Source: Oscillospiraceae bacterium (GTDB taxonomy: Bacteria; Bacillota; Clostridia; Oscillospirales; Oscillospiraceae). From it: 64,000 nt of DNA. Location of the stretch: positions 1 through 64,000 of the forward strand of contig SVKL01000002.1 in assembly GCA_015068495.1 (NCBI GenBank). The letters run 5' to 3'. The notes beneath the pieces are model-generated. The model saw nothing but the letters and a program-made list of their open reading frames with translations, was not told the origin of the DNA and ran no database searches. A program made the translations under genes and the position numbers. Shown here in pieces: positions 25,239 to 33,784 of this stretch; the stretch's first letter is position 1; every line of letters starts with the position of its first letter.

Positions 25239-25865
25239 ATGTGGCTGTCTGTACTGCTGGCAGTGCTGGCCGGTTACCTGCTGGGCAACCTGAACGGCGC
25301 AGTCATTGTTTCCCGTCTGCTGGGCAAGAAGGATGTTCGGGAGCAGGGGAGCGGAAATGCAGGCTTAACCAACTTTTTGCGTGTATACGGGCCGTCCAGC
25401 GCCGTGCTGGTGGTTGTAATTGATGTGCTGAAAGCCGTTGCTGCCTGTGTTCTGGGCAGACTTTTGCTTGCCCCCTATGGCTTCGGACGGGAAGGTCTGC
25501 TTGTTGGCGGCTTGGCAGTAAACTTGGGACACGATTTTCCGGCGCTGTTGGGCTTCCGTGGCGGCAAGGGTGTGCTGTGCGGCATTACCGCAGCATTTAT
25601 GGCAGATTGGCGCTGCGCGCTTGTGGTGATTGTGGTGTTTGCCCTTTGCCTGTGGCTGACCCGCTATGTATCCTTAAGCTCCATTCTTGGCGCGTTCACC
25701 TTTGCTGTGGCTTATCCCATTGTCCACCGGCAGGAGCTTCCTGCGGCGATTATGGGCGCTGTCTTAGGACTGTTCATCGTATTTATGCACAGAAGCAACA
25801 TCTCCCGCTTGCTCAAAGGTACTGAGCGGAAGGCCACCTTTAGTAAATTTCGTAAAACCAAGTAA
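25239..25865 (+). CDS. plsY: Acyl-phosphate:glycerol-3-phosphate acyltransferase
   Basis: A 208-residue integral membrane enzyme that acylates glycerol 3-phosphate, the first step of phospholipid synthesis. PlsY motifs are visible: GSGNAGLTNFLR (about 38-49), GHDFPALLGFRGGKG (about 99-113), and several hydrophobic spans. Length is normal for the family. Adjacent to der with a 3-base gap; the der-plsY pair is common in Firmicutes. Confidence 0.95.
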   Translation: MWLSVLLAVLAGYLLGNLNGAVIVSRLLGKKDVREQGSGNAGLTNFLRVYGPSSAVLVVVIDVLKAVAACVLGRLLLAPYGFGREGLLVGGLAVNLGHDFPALLGFRGGKGVLCGITAAFMADWRCALVVIVVFALCLWLTRYVSLSSILGAFTFAVAYPIVHRQELPAAIMGAVLGLFIVFMHRSNISRLLKGTERKATFSKFRKTK

Positions 25866-25892
25866 TCGACCCTTCTAATGAAAGGAAAATCT

Positions 25893-28800
25893 ATGCTGCA
25901 ACTGAAAAATATTGTCAAAAACTATGCTGCCGGCGATAATACTGTTCGGGCGCTGCGGGGCATCACCCTCCAGTTCCGTCAGAACGAATTTGTGTCCATT
26001 CTGGGTCCCTCCGGCTGTGGCAAGACCACAATGCTGAATATCATCGGCGGTCTGGACCGTTACACCAGCGGCGATTTGGTGATCAACGGCCGTTCCACGC
26101 GGGATTTTAAGGACCGTGACTGGGATACCTACCGGAATCATTCTGTGGGCTTTGTGTTCCAAAGCTACAATCTGATTCCCCACCAAAGCGTCCTGCAGAA
26201 TGTGGAATTGGCATTGACCCTGTCCGGCGTCTCCAAGCGGGAGCGCCGCGTCCGCGCCAAGCAGGCGCTGGAGCAGGTGGGCCTTGGCGACCAGATTCGC
26301 AAGCGTCCCAGTCAGCTTTCCGGTGGACAGATGCAGCGTGTGGCCATTGCCCGGGCATTGGTCAATAACCCGGAGATTATCCTTGCCGACGAGCCTACCG
26401 GCGCACTGGACACAGAAACCAGCGTGCAGGTTATGGAGATTCTCAAGGAAGTGGCGAAGGACCGTCTGGTTATTATGGTGACCCATAACCCGGAACTGGC
26501 AGAGCGGTATTCCACAAGAATTATCCGTATGCTGGACGGCGAGATTATCAGCGATTCTGCCCCCTTAAACGACGAAGAGCTGAGAAATATCCGGGAACAG
26601 GAACAGCTTGCTATCTTCAGCAGAAAGAAGCGGGTGCGCAAGCCCTCTATGTCTTGGGCAACCTCTTTCGGCCTATCGTTGAAGAATTTGTTCTCTAAAA
26701 AAGGCCGTACCGTGCTGACCTCCTTTGCCGGCTCTATCGGCATCATTGGCATTGCGCTGATTTTTGCCGTGTCCAACGGTATGACTACTTATATCAACGC
26801 GGTGCAGGAGGATACCCTGTCTTCCTATCCGCTGACCTTGGAGGCCACTACTGTGGACATTGGCACCCTGATGCAGACCTTTATGGGTGGGGCCTCCGAT
26901 GAGAACATTCACGAGAATGATGCAGTCTATTCCCAGTCTGTAATGGCCGAGATGATTAACTCCCTGAACAATATGGAGTCCACGGAAAATGACCTGAAGG
27001 CATTTAAGGAATACCTGCAAAAAGAATTGGAAAACACAGAAAACGGACTTTCCGATGCCCTTACCGGCATTCAGTATACCTATAATATGGACCTTTTGGT
27101 CTATACCAAGGACCCGGACGATAACATCATCTATTCCGATACCCAGGAGCTGCTCACCAAGGCACTTCGGGACAATATGGGTATGGATATGTCCTCTATG
27201 ATTGCTATGGGGGAGAATATGACCGGTATGAGCAGTACTATGCCTATGCCCGGTATGCAGAGTAACCTTTGGTGTGAAATGCTGCCCGGTAAGGACGGCA
27301 AGCCGGTCAATCCGGTGTTGGAGGACCAGTATGATGTGATTTACGGCAGCTGGCCCAACAGCTACGATGAAATCGTGCTGGTTGTGGATAAAAATAACGA
27401 GCTGGACGATATGACCCTGTACGCAATGGGCTTGGAATCTCACGATAAGATTGAAGAAACCTTCGACATTATTCTCTCCGGCGGCGAGATTGACACCACC
27501 CAAAAGAAATGGTCCTACGAAGAAATCTGCGGCAAGGAGTACCGTGTAATTCTCAATGGCGATTGCTACCGTTTGGATGAAAACACCGGACTTTATGTGG
27601 ACCTGCGGGAAGATGAGACCGGCCTGCGCTACCTGTACGATAACGCGCTGAAGCTGAAAATCACCGGTATTATCCGTCCCAGCGAAAAGGCCAGCTCCAC
27701 AATGCTCACCGGCTCCATTGCCTACACCAAGGCACTGACAGAGTATGTTGCCCAAAAGAATGTTGATTCCGCCGCCCTTGCTGACCAAAAAGCCCAGCCC
27801 GGCACAGATATTTTCACCGGCCTGCCTTTTAAGGATAACGAGAGCCTGTCCGATGCAGATAAGGAAGTCGCATTCCGGGATTATATCGCCAAGCTGACCC
27901 CCGAGGAGCAGGCAAAGGCATACGTGAAGATTATGGGCATTCCCTCTGCCGAGCAGCTGAATGCTATGGTGGACAGCCAACTGGCGCAGTTCAATCGGGA
28001 GCAGATGGAGCAGACTATGATTACAGCTCTCAGCCAGCAGGCGGGCTTGAATGTGCAGGAAATGGAGGAATATATCCTCTCTATGTCGGATGAGGAACTG
28101 CTTGAGATGTTCCGGCAGATGCTGGAGCAGCAGGTAAAGCTGCAGTATGCCGCGCAGGTCCAGCAGCAAACCGCCGCAATGCCGGCAGAGCAGTTGGTTG
28201 CAGCGCTGCAGATGGCGCTGCCCACCTATACCACCGAGCAGTGCGCCGTATATTACGGTGAGATTTTGGAATTCTCCGAAACCACCTATGAGCAGAACCT
28301 CAGAAGCTTAAGTGACGTGGATTTGGATGACCCTGCCACCATCAATCTCTTTGCCTCCAGCTTTGAAAATAAGGATATTCTGGAAGAGGTAATCGCAGAC
28401 TATAACAAATCCGTAGAAGAACTCAAGCAGATTCGCTATACCGATTATGTGGGCATTATGATGTCCTCTATTACCACCATCATCAATGCCATCACCTATG
28501 TGCTCATTGCTTTCGTGGCAATTTCTCTGGTGGTGTCCTCCATTATGATTGGTGTTATCACCTTAATTTCCGTGCAGGAGCGGACCAAGGAAATCGGTAT
28601 TCTGCGTGCCATCGGCGCATCCAAGCGGAATGTGTCCGGTATGTTCAATGCCGAAACGATGATTATCGGTTTTACCTCCGGCGTCTTGGGGGTAGGCGTG
28701 ACCTATGCGCTGTGTGTTGTTGTGAACATCATCCTGTTTGCCCTTACGGACATTGCAAACCTGAAGGCAATTCTGCCGCCTGAGATTGCAATTGTGCTGG

Positions 28801-28895
28801 TGATTATCAGCGTGCTTTTGACCCTGCTTTCCGGTATCATTCCCAGCAGAAGCGCCGCAAAGAAAGACCCTGTGGTGGCTTTGCGAACTGAATAA
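25893..28895 (+). CDS. ABC transporter with fused ATPase and FtsX-type permease (MacB-like)
   Basis: The ATG at 25893 is preferred because AAAGGA lies six bases upstream, inside an earlier in-frame ATG at 25878. The 1000-residue product has an ATPase (Walker A GPSGCGKTT, QSYNLIPHQSV Q-loop, signature LSGGQMQR, Walker B ILADEPTGALD), a first span after KKGRTVLTSFAGS, a roughly 550-residue outer region, and three spans at the C-terminus with the FtsX pattern TKEIGILRAIGASKRNV. These pumps act as mechanotransmitters rather than classical importers. The outer region holds a Met-rich patch (near residues 427-455) and a Gln/Glu-rich helical part. The gene may be co-transcribed from der-plsY (27-base gap) and is followed by a terminator. 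Substrate unknown. Confidence 0.9.
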   Translation: MLQLKNIVKNYAAGDNTVRALRGITLQFRQNEFVSILGPSGCGKTTMLNIIGGLDRYTSGDLVINGRSTRDFKDRDWDTYRNHSVGFVFQSYNLIPHQSVLQNVELALTLSGVSKRERRVRAKQALEQVGLGDQIRKRPSQLSGGQMQRVAIARALVNNPEIILADEPTGALDTETSVQVMEILKEVAKDRLVIMVTHNPELAERYSTRIIRMLDGEIISDSAPLNDEELRNIREQEQLAIFSRKKRVRKPSMSWATSFGLSLKNLFSKKGRTVLTSFAGSIGIIGIALIFAVSNGMTTYINAVQEDTLSSYPLTLEATTVDIGTLMQTFMGGASDENIHENDAVYSQSVMAEMINSLNNMESTENDLKAFKEYLQKELENTENGLSDALTGIQYTYNMDLLVYTKDPDDNIIYSDTQELLTKALRDNMGMDMSSMIAMGENMTGMSSTMPMPGMQSNLWCEMLPGKDGKPVNPVLEDQYDVIYGSWPNSYDEIVLVVDKNNELDDMTLYAMGLESHDKIEETFDIILSGGEIDTTQKKWSYEEICGKEYRVILNGDCYRLDENTGLYVDLREDETGLRYLYDNALKLKITGIIRPSEKASSTMLTGSIAYTKALTEYVAQKNVDSAALADQKAQPGTDIFTGLPFKDNESLSDADKEVAFRDYIAKLTPEEQAKAYVKIMGIPSAEQLNAMVDSQLAQFNREQMEQTMITALSQQAGLNVQEMEEYILSMSDEELLEMFRQMLEQQVKLQYAAQVQQQTAAMPAEQLVAALQMALPTYTTEQCAVYYGEILEFSETTYEQNLRSLSDVDLDDPATINLFASSFENKDILEEVIADYNKSVEELKQIRYTDYVGIMMSSITTIINAITYVLIAFVAISLVVSSIMIGVITLISVQERTKEIGILRAIGASKRNVSGMFNAETMIIGFTSGVLGVGVTYALCVVVNIILFALTDIANLKAILPPEIAIVLVIISVLLTLLSGIIPSRSAAKKDPVVALRTE

Positions 28896-28901
28896 AGCTT
28901 C

Positions 28902-28937
28902 GGCGTGTTACCTTTTGGTAACACGCCGGATTTTTTA
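28902..28937 (+). terminator. Terminator of the MacB-like gene
   Basis: CGGCGTGTTACC/GGTAACACGCCG with loop tttt, then T6. Confidence 0.93.
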
Positions 28938-28971
28938 CAATCAAAAAGTAGGAATATTTGGAAGATTCCCC

Positions 28972-28999
28972 TTGCTATTTCTGTATTTTCTGCTACAAT
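28972..28999 (+). promoter_or_regulatory. Promoter of the ABC-F-argS operon
   Basis: TTGCTA (28972-28977) and TACAAT (28994-28999), 16-bp spacer. Confidence 0.55.
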
Positions 29000-29037
29000 T
29001 ATACTGAAATTTTATGTGCTTATCAAAGGAGTTTGCA

Positions 29038-30642
29038 ATGATTACTGTCAGCAATTTAGGTATGCAATTTGGCGGCCAGTGGCTGTTCCAGCACGTTGAC
29101 CTGCAATTTTTGCCCGGCAACTGCTATGGCATTATCGGCGCCAACGGCGCAGGTAAGTCCACCTTCCTGCGAATCCTCACCGGCGAGCTGGACTCTACCA
29201 GCGGCGCGATCACCATCGACCCGGACAAGCGGGTGTCCGTTCTGAAGCAGAATCAGAACGCCTATGACGAATACACCATTATGGATACGGTGATTATGGG
29301 CAACCAGCACCTGTACGATGTGATGAAGGAAAAGGATGCTATCTACGAGAAGGAGGATTTTTCCGACGAGGACGGTATCCGCGCTGCAGAGCTGGAGGCG
29401 GAATTTGCCGAAATGGACGGATGGGAGGCAGAGAGTGACGCTTCCCGGCTGCTGCAGGGTCTGGGTATCCCCACGGATATGCACTACGATACTATGGGCG
29501 ACACTGACCCCCGTCTAAAGGTGAAAGTGCTGCTGGCGCAGGCACTGTTCGGCAACCCCGATATCATTATGCTGGACGAGCCTACCAACAACTTGGACAT
29601 CGAGGCCATCAACTGGCTGGAGGACTTCCTGCTGGATTTCCCCGGAATGGTGATTGCCGTGTCCCACGACCGTCACTTCCTGAACACCGTCTGCACCCAC
29701 ACTGTAGATATTGACTACGGTAAGATTAAGATGTATGTGGGTAACTACGATTTCTGGTACGAATCTTCCCAAATGGTGCAGGCGATGATTCGCAATAAGA
29801 ACAAGAAGAATCAGGAGAAGATTGAAGAGCTGCAGCTGTTCATTCAGCGGTTCTCTGCCAATAAGAGTAAGGCAAAGCAGGCAACTGCCCGCCGGAAACT
29901 GCTGGACAAGCTGACCGTTGAGGAGATGCCTTGCTCCACCCGCCGCTATCCCTTCGTGGGCTTTATGCCGGAGCGGGAGCTGGGTAAGGATGTGCTCACC
30001 GTCAACGATATTTCCGTCACTGTGGACGGCGTGAAGCTGTTGGATAAGGTCTATTTCTCTGTAAACCGCACCGATAAGATTGCCTTTGTAGGTGAAAATG
30101 AGCTGGCGCAGACCGCGCTGTTTAAGGTGCTGATGGGAGAATTGGAGCCGGACGAGGGCAGTATCAAATGGGGCGTTTCCACCATTCGCTCCTATCTTCC
30201 CAAGGATAACTCCGAGTACTTTGACGGCAACAAGATGGAGCTGGTGGACTGGCTGCGCCAGTATTCCGCCAAGAAGGACGATGTTTATTTGCGTGGCTTC
30301 TTAGGTCGTATGCTCTTTGGTAACGACGATGTATTCAAGCCTGTGGATGTACTGTCCGGTGGCGAAAAGGTCCGCTGTATGCTCAGTAAAATGATGCTTA
30401 GTGGTGCCAACGTGGTGCTGCTGGACCAGCCTACCAACCACTTGGATATGGAATCCATTCAAGCTGTAAACAAGGGCTTGGAGGCCTTTGACGGCGTGGT
30501 GCTCCTTGCCTCCCACGACCACGAAATGCTGACCTCCACCTGTAACCGGGTAATTGCCTTCCAGCCGGACGGCACCATTGTGGACCGCTACGGCACCTAT
30601 GACGATTATCTGGAATGGCTGGCACAGCAGAAGGAGAATTAA
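29038..30642 (+). CDS. ABC-F family ATPase (ribosome-associated)
   Basis: A 534-residue soluble protein with two ABC domains and no membrane spans. The first has GANGAGKST and MLDEPTNNLDIEA, the second GENELAQTA (the Walker A Lys-Ser/Thr is replaced by Gln-Thr) and LLDQPTNHLDME; signatures are degenerate in the first half and LSGGEKVR in the second. Between them is a charged linker (NKNKKNQEKIEELQ) like those of ABC-F factors that reach into the ribosome. The closest named relative by outline is YbiT. Start ATG at 29038 follows AAAGGAG. argS starts one base after the stop, pointing to a translation role. Confidence 0.9.
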   Translation: MITVSNLGMQFGGQWLFQHVDLQFLPGNCYGIIGANGAGKSTFLRILTGELDSTSGAITIDPDKRVSVLKQNQNAYDEYTIMDTVIMGNQHLYDVMKEKDAIYEKEDFSDEDGIRAAELEAEFAEMDGWEAESDASRLLQGLGIPTDMHYDTMGDTDPRLKVKVLLAQALFGNPDIIMLDEPTNNLDIEAINWLEDFLLDFPGMVIAVSHDRHFLNTVCTHTVDIDYGKIKMYVGNYDFWYESSQMVQAMIRNKNKKNQEKIEELQLFIQRFSANKSKAKQATARRKLLDKLTVEEMPCSTRRYPFVGFMPERELGKDVLTVNDISVTVDGVKLLDKVYFSVNRTDKIAFVGENELAQTALFKVLMGELEPDEGSIKWGVSTIRSYLPKDNSEYFDGNKMELVDWLRQYSAKKDDVYLRGFLGRMLFGNDDVFKPVDVLSGGEKVRCMLSKMMLSGANVVLLDQPTNHLDMESIQAVNKGLEAFDGVVLLASHDHEMLTSTCNRVIAFQPDGTIVDRYGTYDDYLEWLAQQKEN

Positions 30643-30643
30643 G

Positions 30644-32392
30644 ATGAAAAAAATCTTAGACATTATCACCGCAAAAATGGAAAAGGCCTTTGCCGATGCA
30701 GGCTACGATGCCACTTTCGGACGGGTAACGGTGTCCAACCGCCCCGACCTGTGCGAGTATCAGTGCAACGGCGCCCTGTCTGCCGCCAAGCAGTATAAAT
30801 GCGCCCCCATTGCCATTGCCAATGCGGTTGCTGAAAAATTGGATGCTGCCGATTTCTCTATGATTGAGGCAGTTATGCCCGGTTTTATTAACTTAAAGCT
30901 TTCCGATTCCTTCCTGCAAGCCTACTTGGAGGAAATGCGTACTGCCCCCGACTTCGGTGTGGAGAAAATCGGCGCCGGTCAGACTATTGTGGTGGACTAC
31001 GGCGGCGCCAACGTGGCAAAGCCTCTGCACATCGGTCATTTGCGTCCTGCCATCATCGGTGAAGCGCTGAAGCGTCTGCACAAATTCTTTGGCTATAACA
31101 CCATTGGCGATATTCACTTGGGCGACTGGGGCCTGCAGATGGGTCTGATTATTGCAGAATTGCAGGAACGTCAGCCGGACCTGCCCTATTTCGATGAAGC
31201 TTTTACAGGCGAATACCCTGCGGAAGCTCCCTTTACCTTATCTGACTTGGAGGAGATTTATCCTACCGCATCCGCCAAAAAGTCCGACCCGACCTTTGCG
31301 GAAAAGGCGCATACAGCCACCTTTGAACTGCAGCAGGGTCGCCGGGGCTATCGGGCTATTTGGCAGCATATTATGAACATTTCCTTGCCCGACCTGAAGC
31401 GGATTTACGACACACTGGATGTCCACTACGAGAAGTGGCTGGGGGAAAGCGATGCCGACCCCTATATTCCCGATATGGTTGCGGACTTAAAGCAGCGGGG
31501 ACTGGCTGTTCTTAGCGAGGGCGCTTGGGTTGTTCCCGTGGCGGAGGAAGCGGACAAGAAGGAAGTTCCGCCTATGATTTTGGTGAAGTCCGACGGTTCT
31601 GCCATTTACGCCACCACCGACTTGGCAACAATCCTGCAGCGTATGCAGGATTGGGCACCTGACAAGATGCTCTACGTCACCGATAAGCGGCAGAATCTCC
31701 ACTTTGAGCAGGTGTTCCGCGCCGCCAAGAAGAGTGGCATTATCAAAGCGGAAACCCAGATGGAGCACGTGGGCCACGGCACGATGAACGGCGCTGACGG
31801 CAAGCCCTTTAAGACCCGTGACGGCGGCGTGCTCCGCTTGGAGCAGCTGATCGGTGATATGACCGACTTTGTCCGCGCCAAGGTTGTGGAAAACAAGATT
31901 GTGGACGACAGCGAAGTGGAAGCCACCACCGCAAAAATTGCCTTGGCAGCCTTGAAATACGGCGATTTGAGTAACCAGCCCACCAAGGACTACAATTTCG
32001 ATATAGAGCGTTTTGCCGCTTTCGAGGGCAACACCGGTCCGTATATTCTCTATACCATCGTCCGTGTGAAATCCATTCTGGCAAAGTACGGCGCTTGGGA
32101 GAATCTTCCCATTCAAGCCCCTGCCAACATCTACGCCAAGGACTTGATGCTGGCAATCACCAAGGTAGGTCCTGCGCTGGAAAGCGCATTAAAGACCTCC
32201 TGTCCCAACCTCATTTGCGCCTACATCTATGAACTGGCAGGCGCGGTGAACAAGTTCTACCACGAAACCCGTATTCTCACAGAAGAGGACAAAGCTTTGC
32301 AGGCAGGCTACATCAGCCTGATTGGTCTGGCAAAGAATATTTTGGAAAGCTGTATTGACATCTTAGGCTTCTCCGCTCCCGAAAAAATGTAA
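30644..32392 (+). CDS. argS: Arginyl-tRNA synthetase
   Basis: A 582-residue class I synthetase. The N-terminal Add1 domain (1-110) is followed by the HIGH motif in KPLHIGHLRPA (about 126-136), GDIHLGDWGLQMG, and the C-terminal DALR anticodon domain containing FEGNTGPYILYTIVR. The start ATG at 30644 lies two bases after the ABC-F stop, with AAGGAG inside the end of that gene. It is shorter than many ArgRS but has all three domains. Ends at a bidirectional terminator facing mnmA. Confidence 0.96.
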   Translation: MKKILDIITAKMEKAFADAGYDATFGRVTVSNRPDLCEYQCNGALSAAKQYKCAPIAIANAVAEKLDAADFSMIEAVMPGFINLKLSDSFLQAYLEEMRTAPDFGVEKIGAGQTIVVDYGGANVAKPLHIGHLRPAIIGEALKRLHKFFGYNTIGDIHLGDWGLQMGLIIAELQERQPDLPYFDEAFTGEYPAEAPFTLSDLEEIYPTASAKKSDPTFAEKAHTATFELQQGRRGYRAIWQHIMNISLPDLKRIYDTLDVHYEKWLGESDADPYIPDMVADLKQRGLAVLSEGAWVVPVAEEADKKEVPPMILVKSDGSAIYATTDLATILQRMQDWAPDKMLYVTDKRQNLHFEQVFRAAKKSGIIKAETQMEHVGHGTMNGADGKPFKTRDGGVLRLEQLIGDMTDFVRAKVVENKIVDDSEVEATTAKIALAALKYGDLSNQPTKDYNFDIERFAAFEGNTGPYILYTIVRVKSILAKYGAWENLPIQAPANIYAKDLMLAITKVGPALESALKTSCPNLICAYIYELAGAVNKFYHETRILTEEDKALQAGYISLIGLAKNILESCIDILGFSAPEKM

Positions 32393-32395
32393 AAA

Positions 32396-32436
32396 AACTG
32401 CGTCGCTGAAATCATTTCAGCGACGCAGTTTTCTTT
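32396..32436. terminator. Bidirectional terminator between argS and mnmA
   Basis: AAACTGCGTCGCTGAAA/TTTCAGCGACGCAGTTT, 17-bp perfect stem with loop tca; T-rich on both outer sides when read 5' to 3'. Confidence 0.95.
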
Positions 32437-32437
32437 T

Positions 32438-33508
32438 TTAATAAGCATTGACGATAGTACCGCCACCGACCACCATATCCCCTTGATACAGCACCACCGT
32501 TTGCCCGGGGGTAACGGCGCGCTGAGGGGTGTCAAATACAACCCTTGCATTGCCGTCCGACTCCGGATAAACCGTCGCTGGCTGAGGGATATGTCGTGAC
32601 CTTGCCTTGGCAGTGACGCGAATCGGCTCAGTCAGGGCAGGGAAGGGAAGCCAGTTCCAATCGGTTGCAATCAGCGTATCGGTGAATAACGCCTCTTCCG
32701 GACCTACCGTCACGGTGTTGCGGTCCATATCCTTGCCGCACACATATACCGGTGTGCCCATAGCCAGAGCTAAGCCCTTTCGCTGCCCCAGCGTATAGCC
32801 CAAAGCGCCGGTGTGTTTGCCCACAACATTGCCTTGCAAGTCCAAAAAATCACCTGCCGGATAGGATTTACCCATATAGCGGCGGATAAATGCCATATAA
32901 TCTCCGTCCGGAATAAAACAGATATCCTGACTGTCCTTTTTCTTGGCAGTGAGAAATCCTTGCGCCTCGGCAATTTCCCGTATCTGCGCCTTTGTATATG
33001 CGCCCAAAGGAAACAGCGTGTGGGAAAGCTGATGCTGATTCAAGCAGGCAAGAAAATAGCTTTGGTCCTTGGCTTCATCAACAGCCTTGTATAATACATA
33101 CCGCCCTGTGCTTTCGTCCCGCTTTATTTGGGCATAATGCCCCGTTACAATATAATCGCAGCCCAATTCCAATGCCTTGCTTAGCAGATAGGAGAATTTA
33201 ATGTGGCGGTTGCATTTCACACAGGGATTGGGAGTGCCGCCTTGCTCATAGCAGGAGATAAAGTCCTCCACCACTTCCTTTTTGAAAGGCTCGGTGGCAT
33301 CAAAGACGTGAAAATCCATCCCCAAACGCTGGGCTACCGCCTGCGCATCCTGAATGTTTGCGTTGCTGAAGCGGTCAGCTAAAATTGCTTTGTCGCACAT
33401 CTGCGCGGTAGCGCCCACACAGAGAAAATCAGCTTTTTGCGTAAGATAAGCGGCTACGGAGCTGTCTACACCGCCGCTCATTGCAATCATAGCCTTCTTT
33501 GGTTTCAT
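32438..33508 (-). CDS. mnmA: tRNA-specific 2-thiouridylase
   Basis: A 356-residue enzyme that adds sulfur to the wobble uridine of tRNA-Lys, -Glu and -Gln. The PP-loop is SGGVDSSVAAYL; the first catalytic Cys is in TPNPCVKCNRHIKF, the second in DSQDICFIPDGDYMAF. The C-terminal beta domain follows. ATG at 33508 has AGGAGG upstream; the earlier in-frame codons lie in its promoter region and are excluded. It runs convergent to argS and divergent from the lysozyme gene. Confidence 0.96.
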   Translation of the reverse strand: MKPKKAMIAMSGGVDSSVAAYLTQKADFLCVGATAQMCDKAILADRFSNANIQDAQAVAQRLGMDFHVFDATEPFKKEVVEDFISCYEQGGTPNPCVKCNRHIKFSYLLSKALELGCDYIVTGHYAQIKRDESTGRYVLYKAVDEAKDQSYFLACLNQHQLSHTLFPLGAYTKAQIREIAEAQGFLTAKKKDSQDICFIPDGDYMAFIRRYMGKSYPAGDFLDLQGNVVGKHTGALGYTLGQRKGLALAMGTPVYVCGKDMDRNTVTVGPEEALFTDTLIATDWNWLPFPALTEPIRVTAKARSRHIPQPATVYPESDGNARVVFDTPQRAVTPGQTVVLYQGDMVVGGGTIVNAY

Positions 33509-33536
33509 AGCCGCACCTCCTGTCAAAGATACAAAC

Positions 33537-33565
33537 AGCATACCATAAAAGCCCTTAAAAAGCAA
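33537..33565 (-). promoter_or_regulatory. Promoter of mnmA
   Basis: On the minus strand TTGCTT (33565-33560), 17 bp, TATGCT (33542-33537). Confidence 0.65.
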
Positions 33566-33721
33566 ATGAATTGCTGTTTTTGACCGTTTGTAAAATATTA
33601 TGTAAACAAAACGATCCAAATATAATGGTAAAATATGGCAATTAATGTATATTTTTTGCAAAAAACGCAACATTTTGTCGTATAAAATGGTTACAAAGAT
33701 GTAATAAAACCGAAAAAAGGG

Positions 33722-33750
33722 TTGCAATAACGCAGTTGTTCTGTTATAAT
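33722..33750 (+). promoter_or_regulatory. Promoter of the multi-SH3 lysozyme gene
   Basis: TTGCAA (33722-33727), 17 bp, TATAAT (33745-33750). Confidence 0.75.
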
Positions 33751-33784
33751 GGACGGGTAATGAAACTGAAAGGAGCAAATACCG

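Noticed and set aside
26673..28169. 498-codon open frame on the minus strand in the MacB-like gene
   Set aside because: It is antisense to a well-supported ABC protein, His/Leu-rich without any domain, and has no ribosome site.
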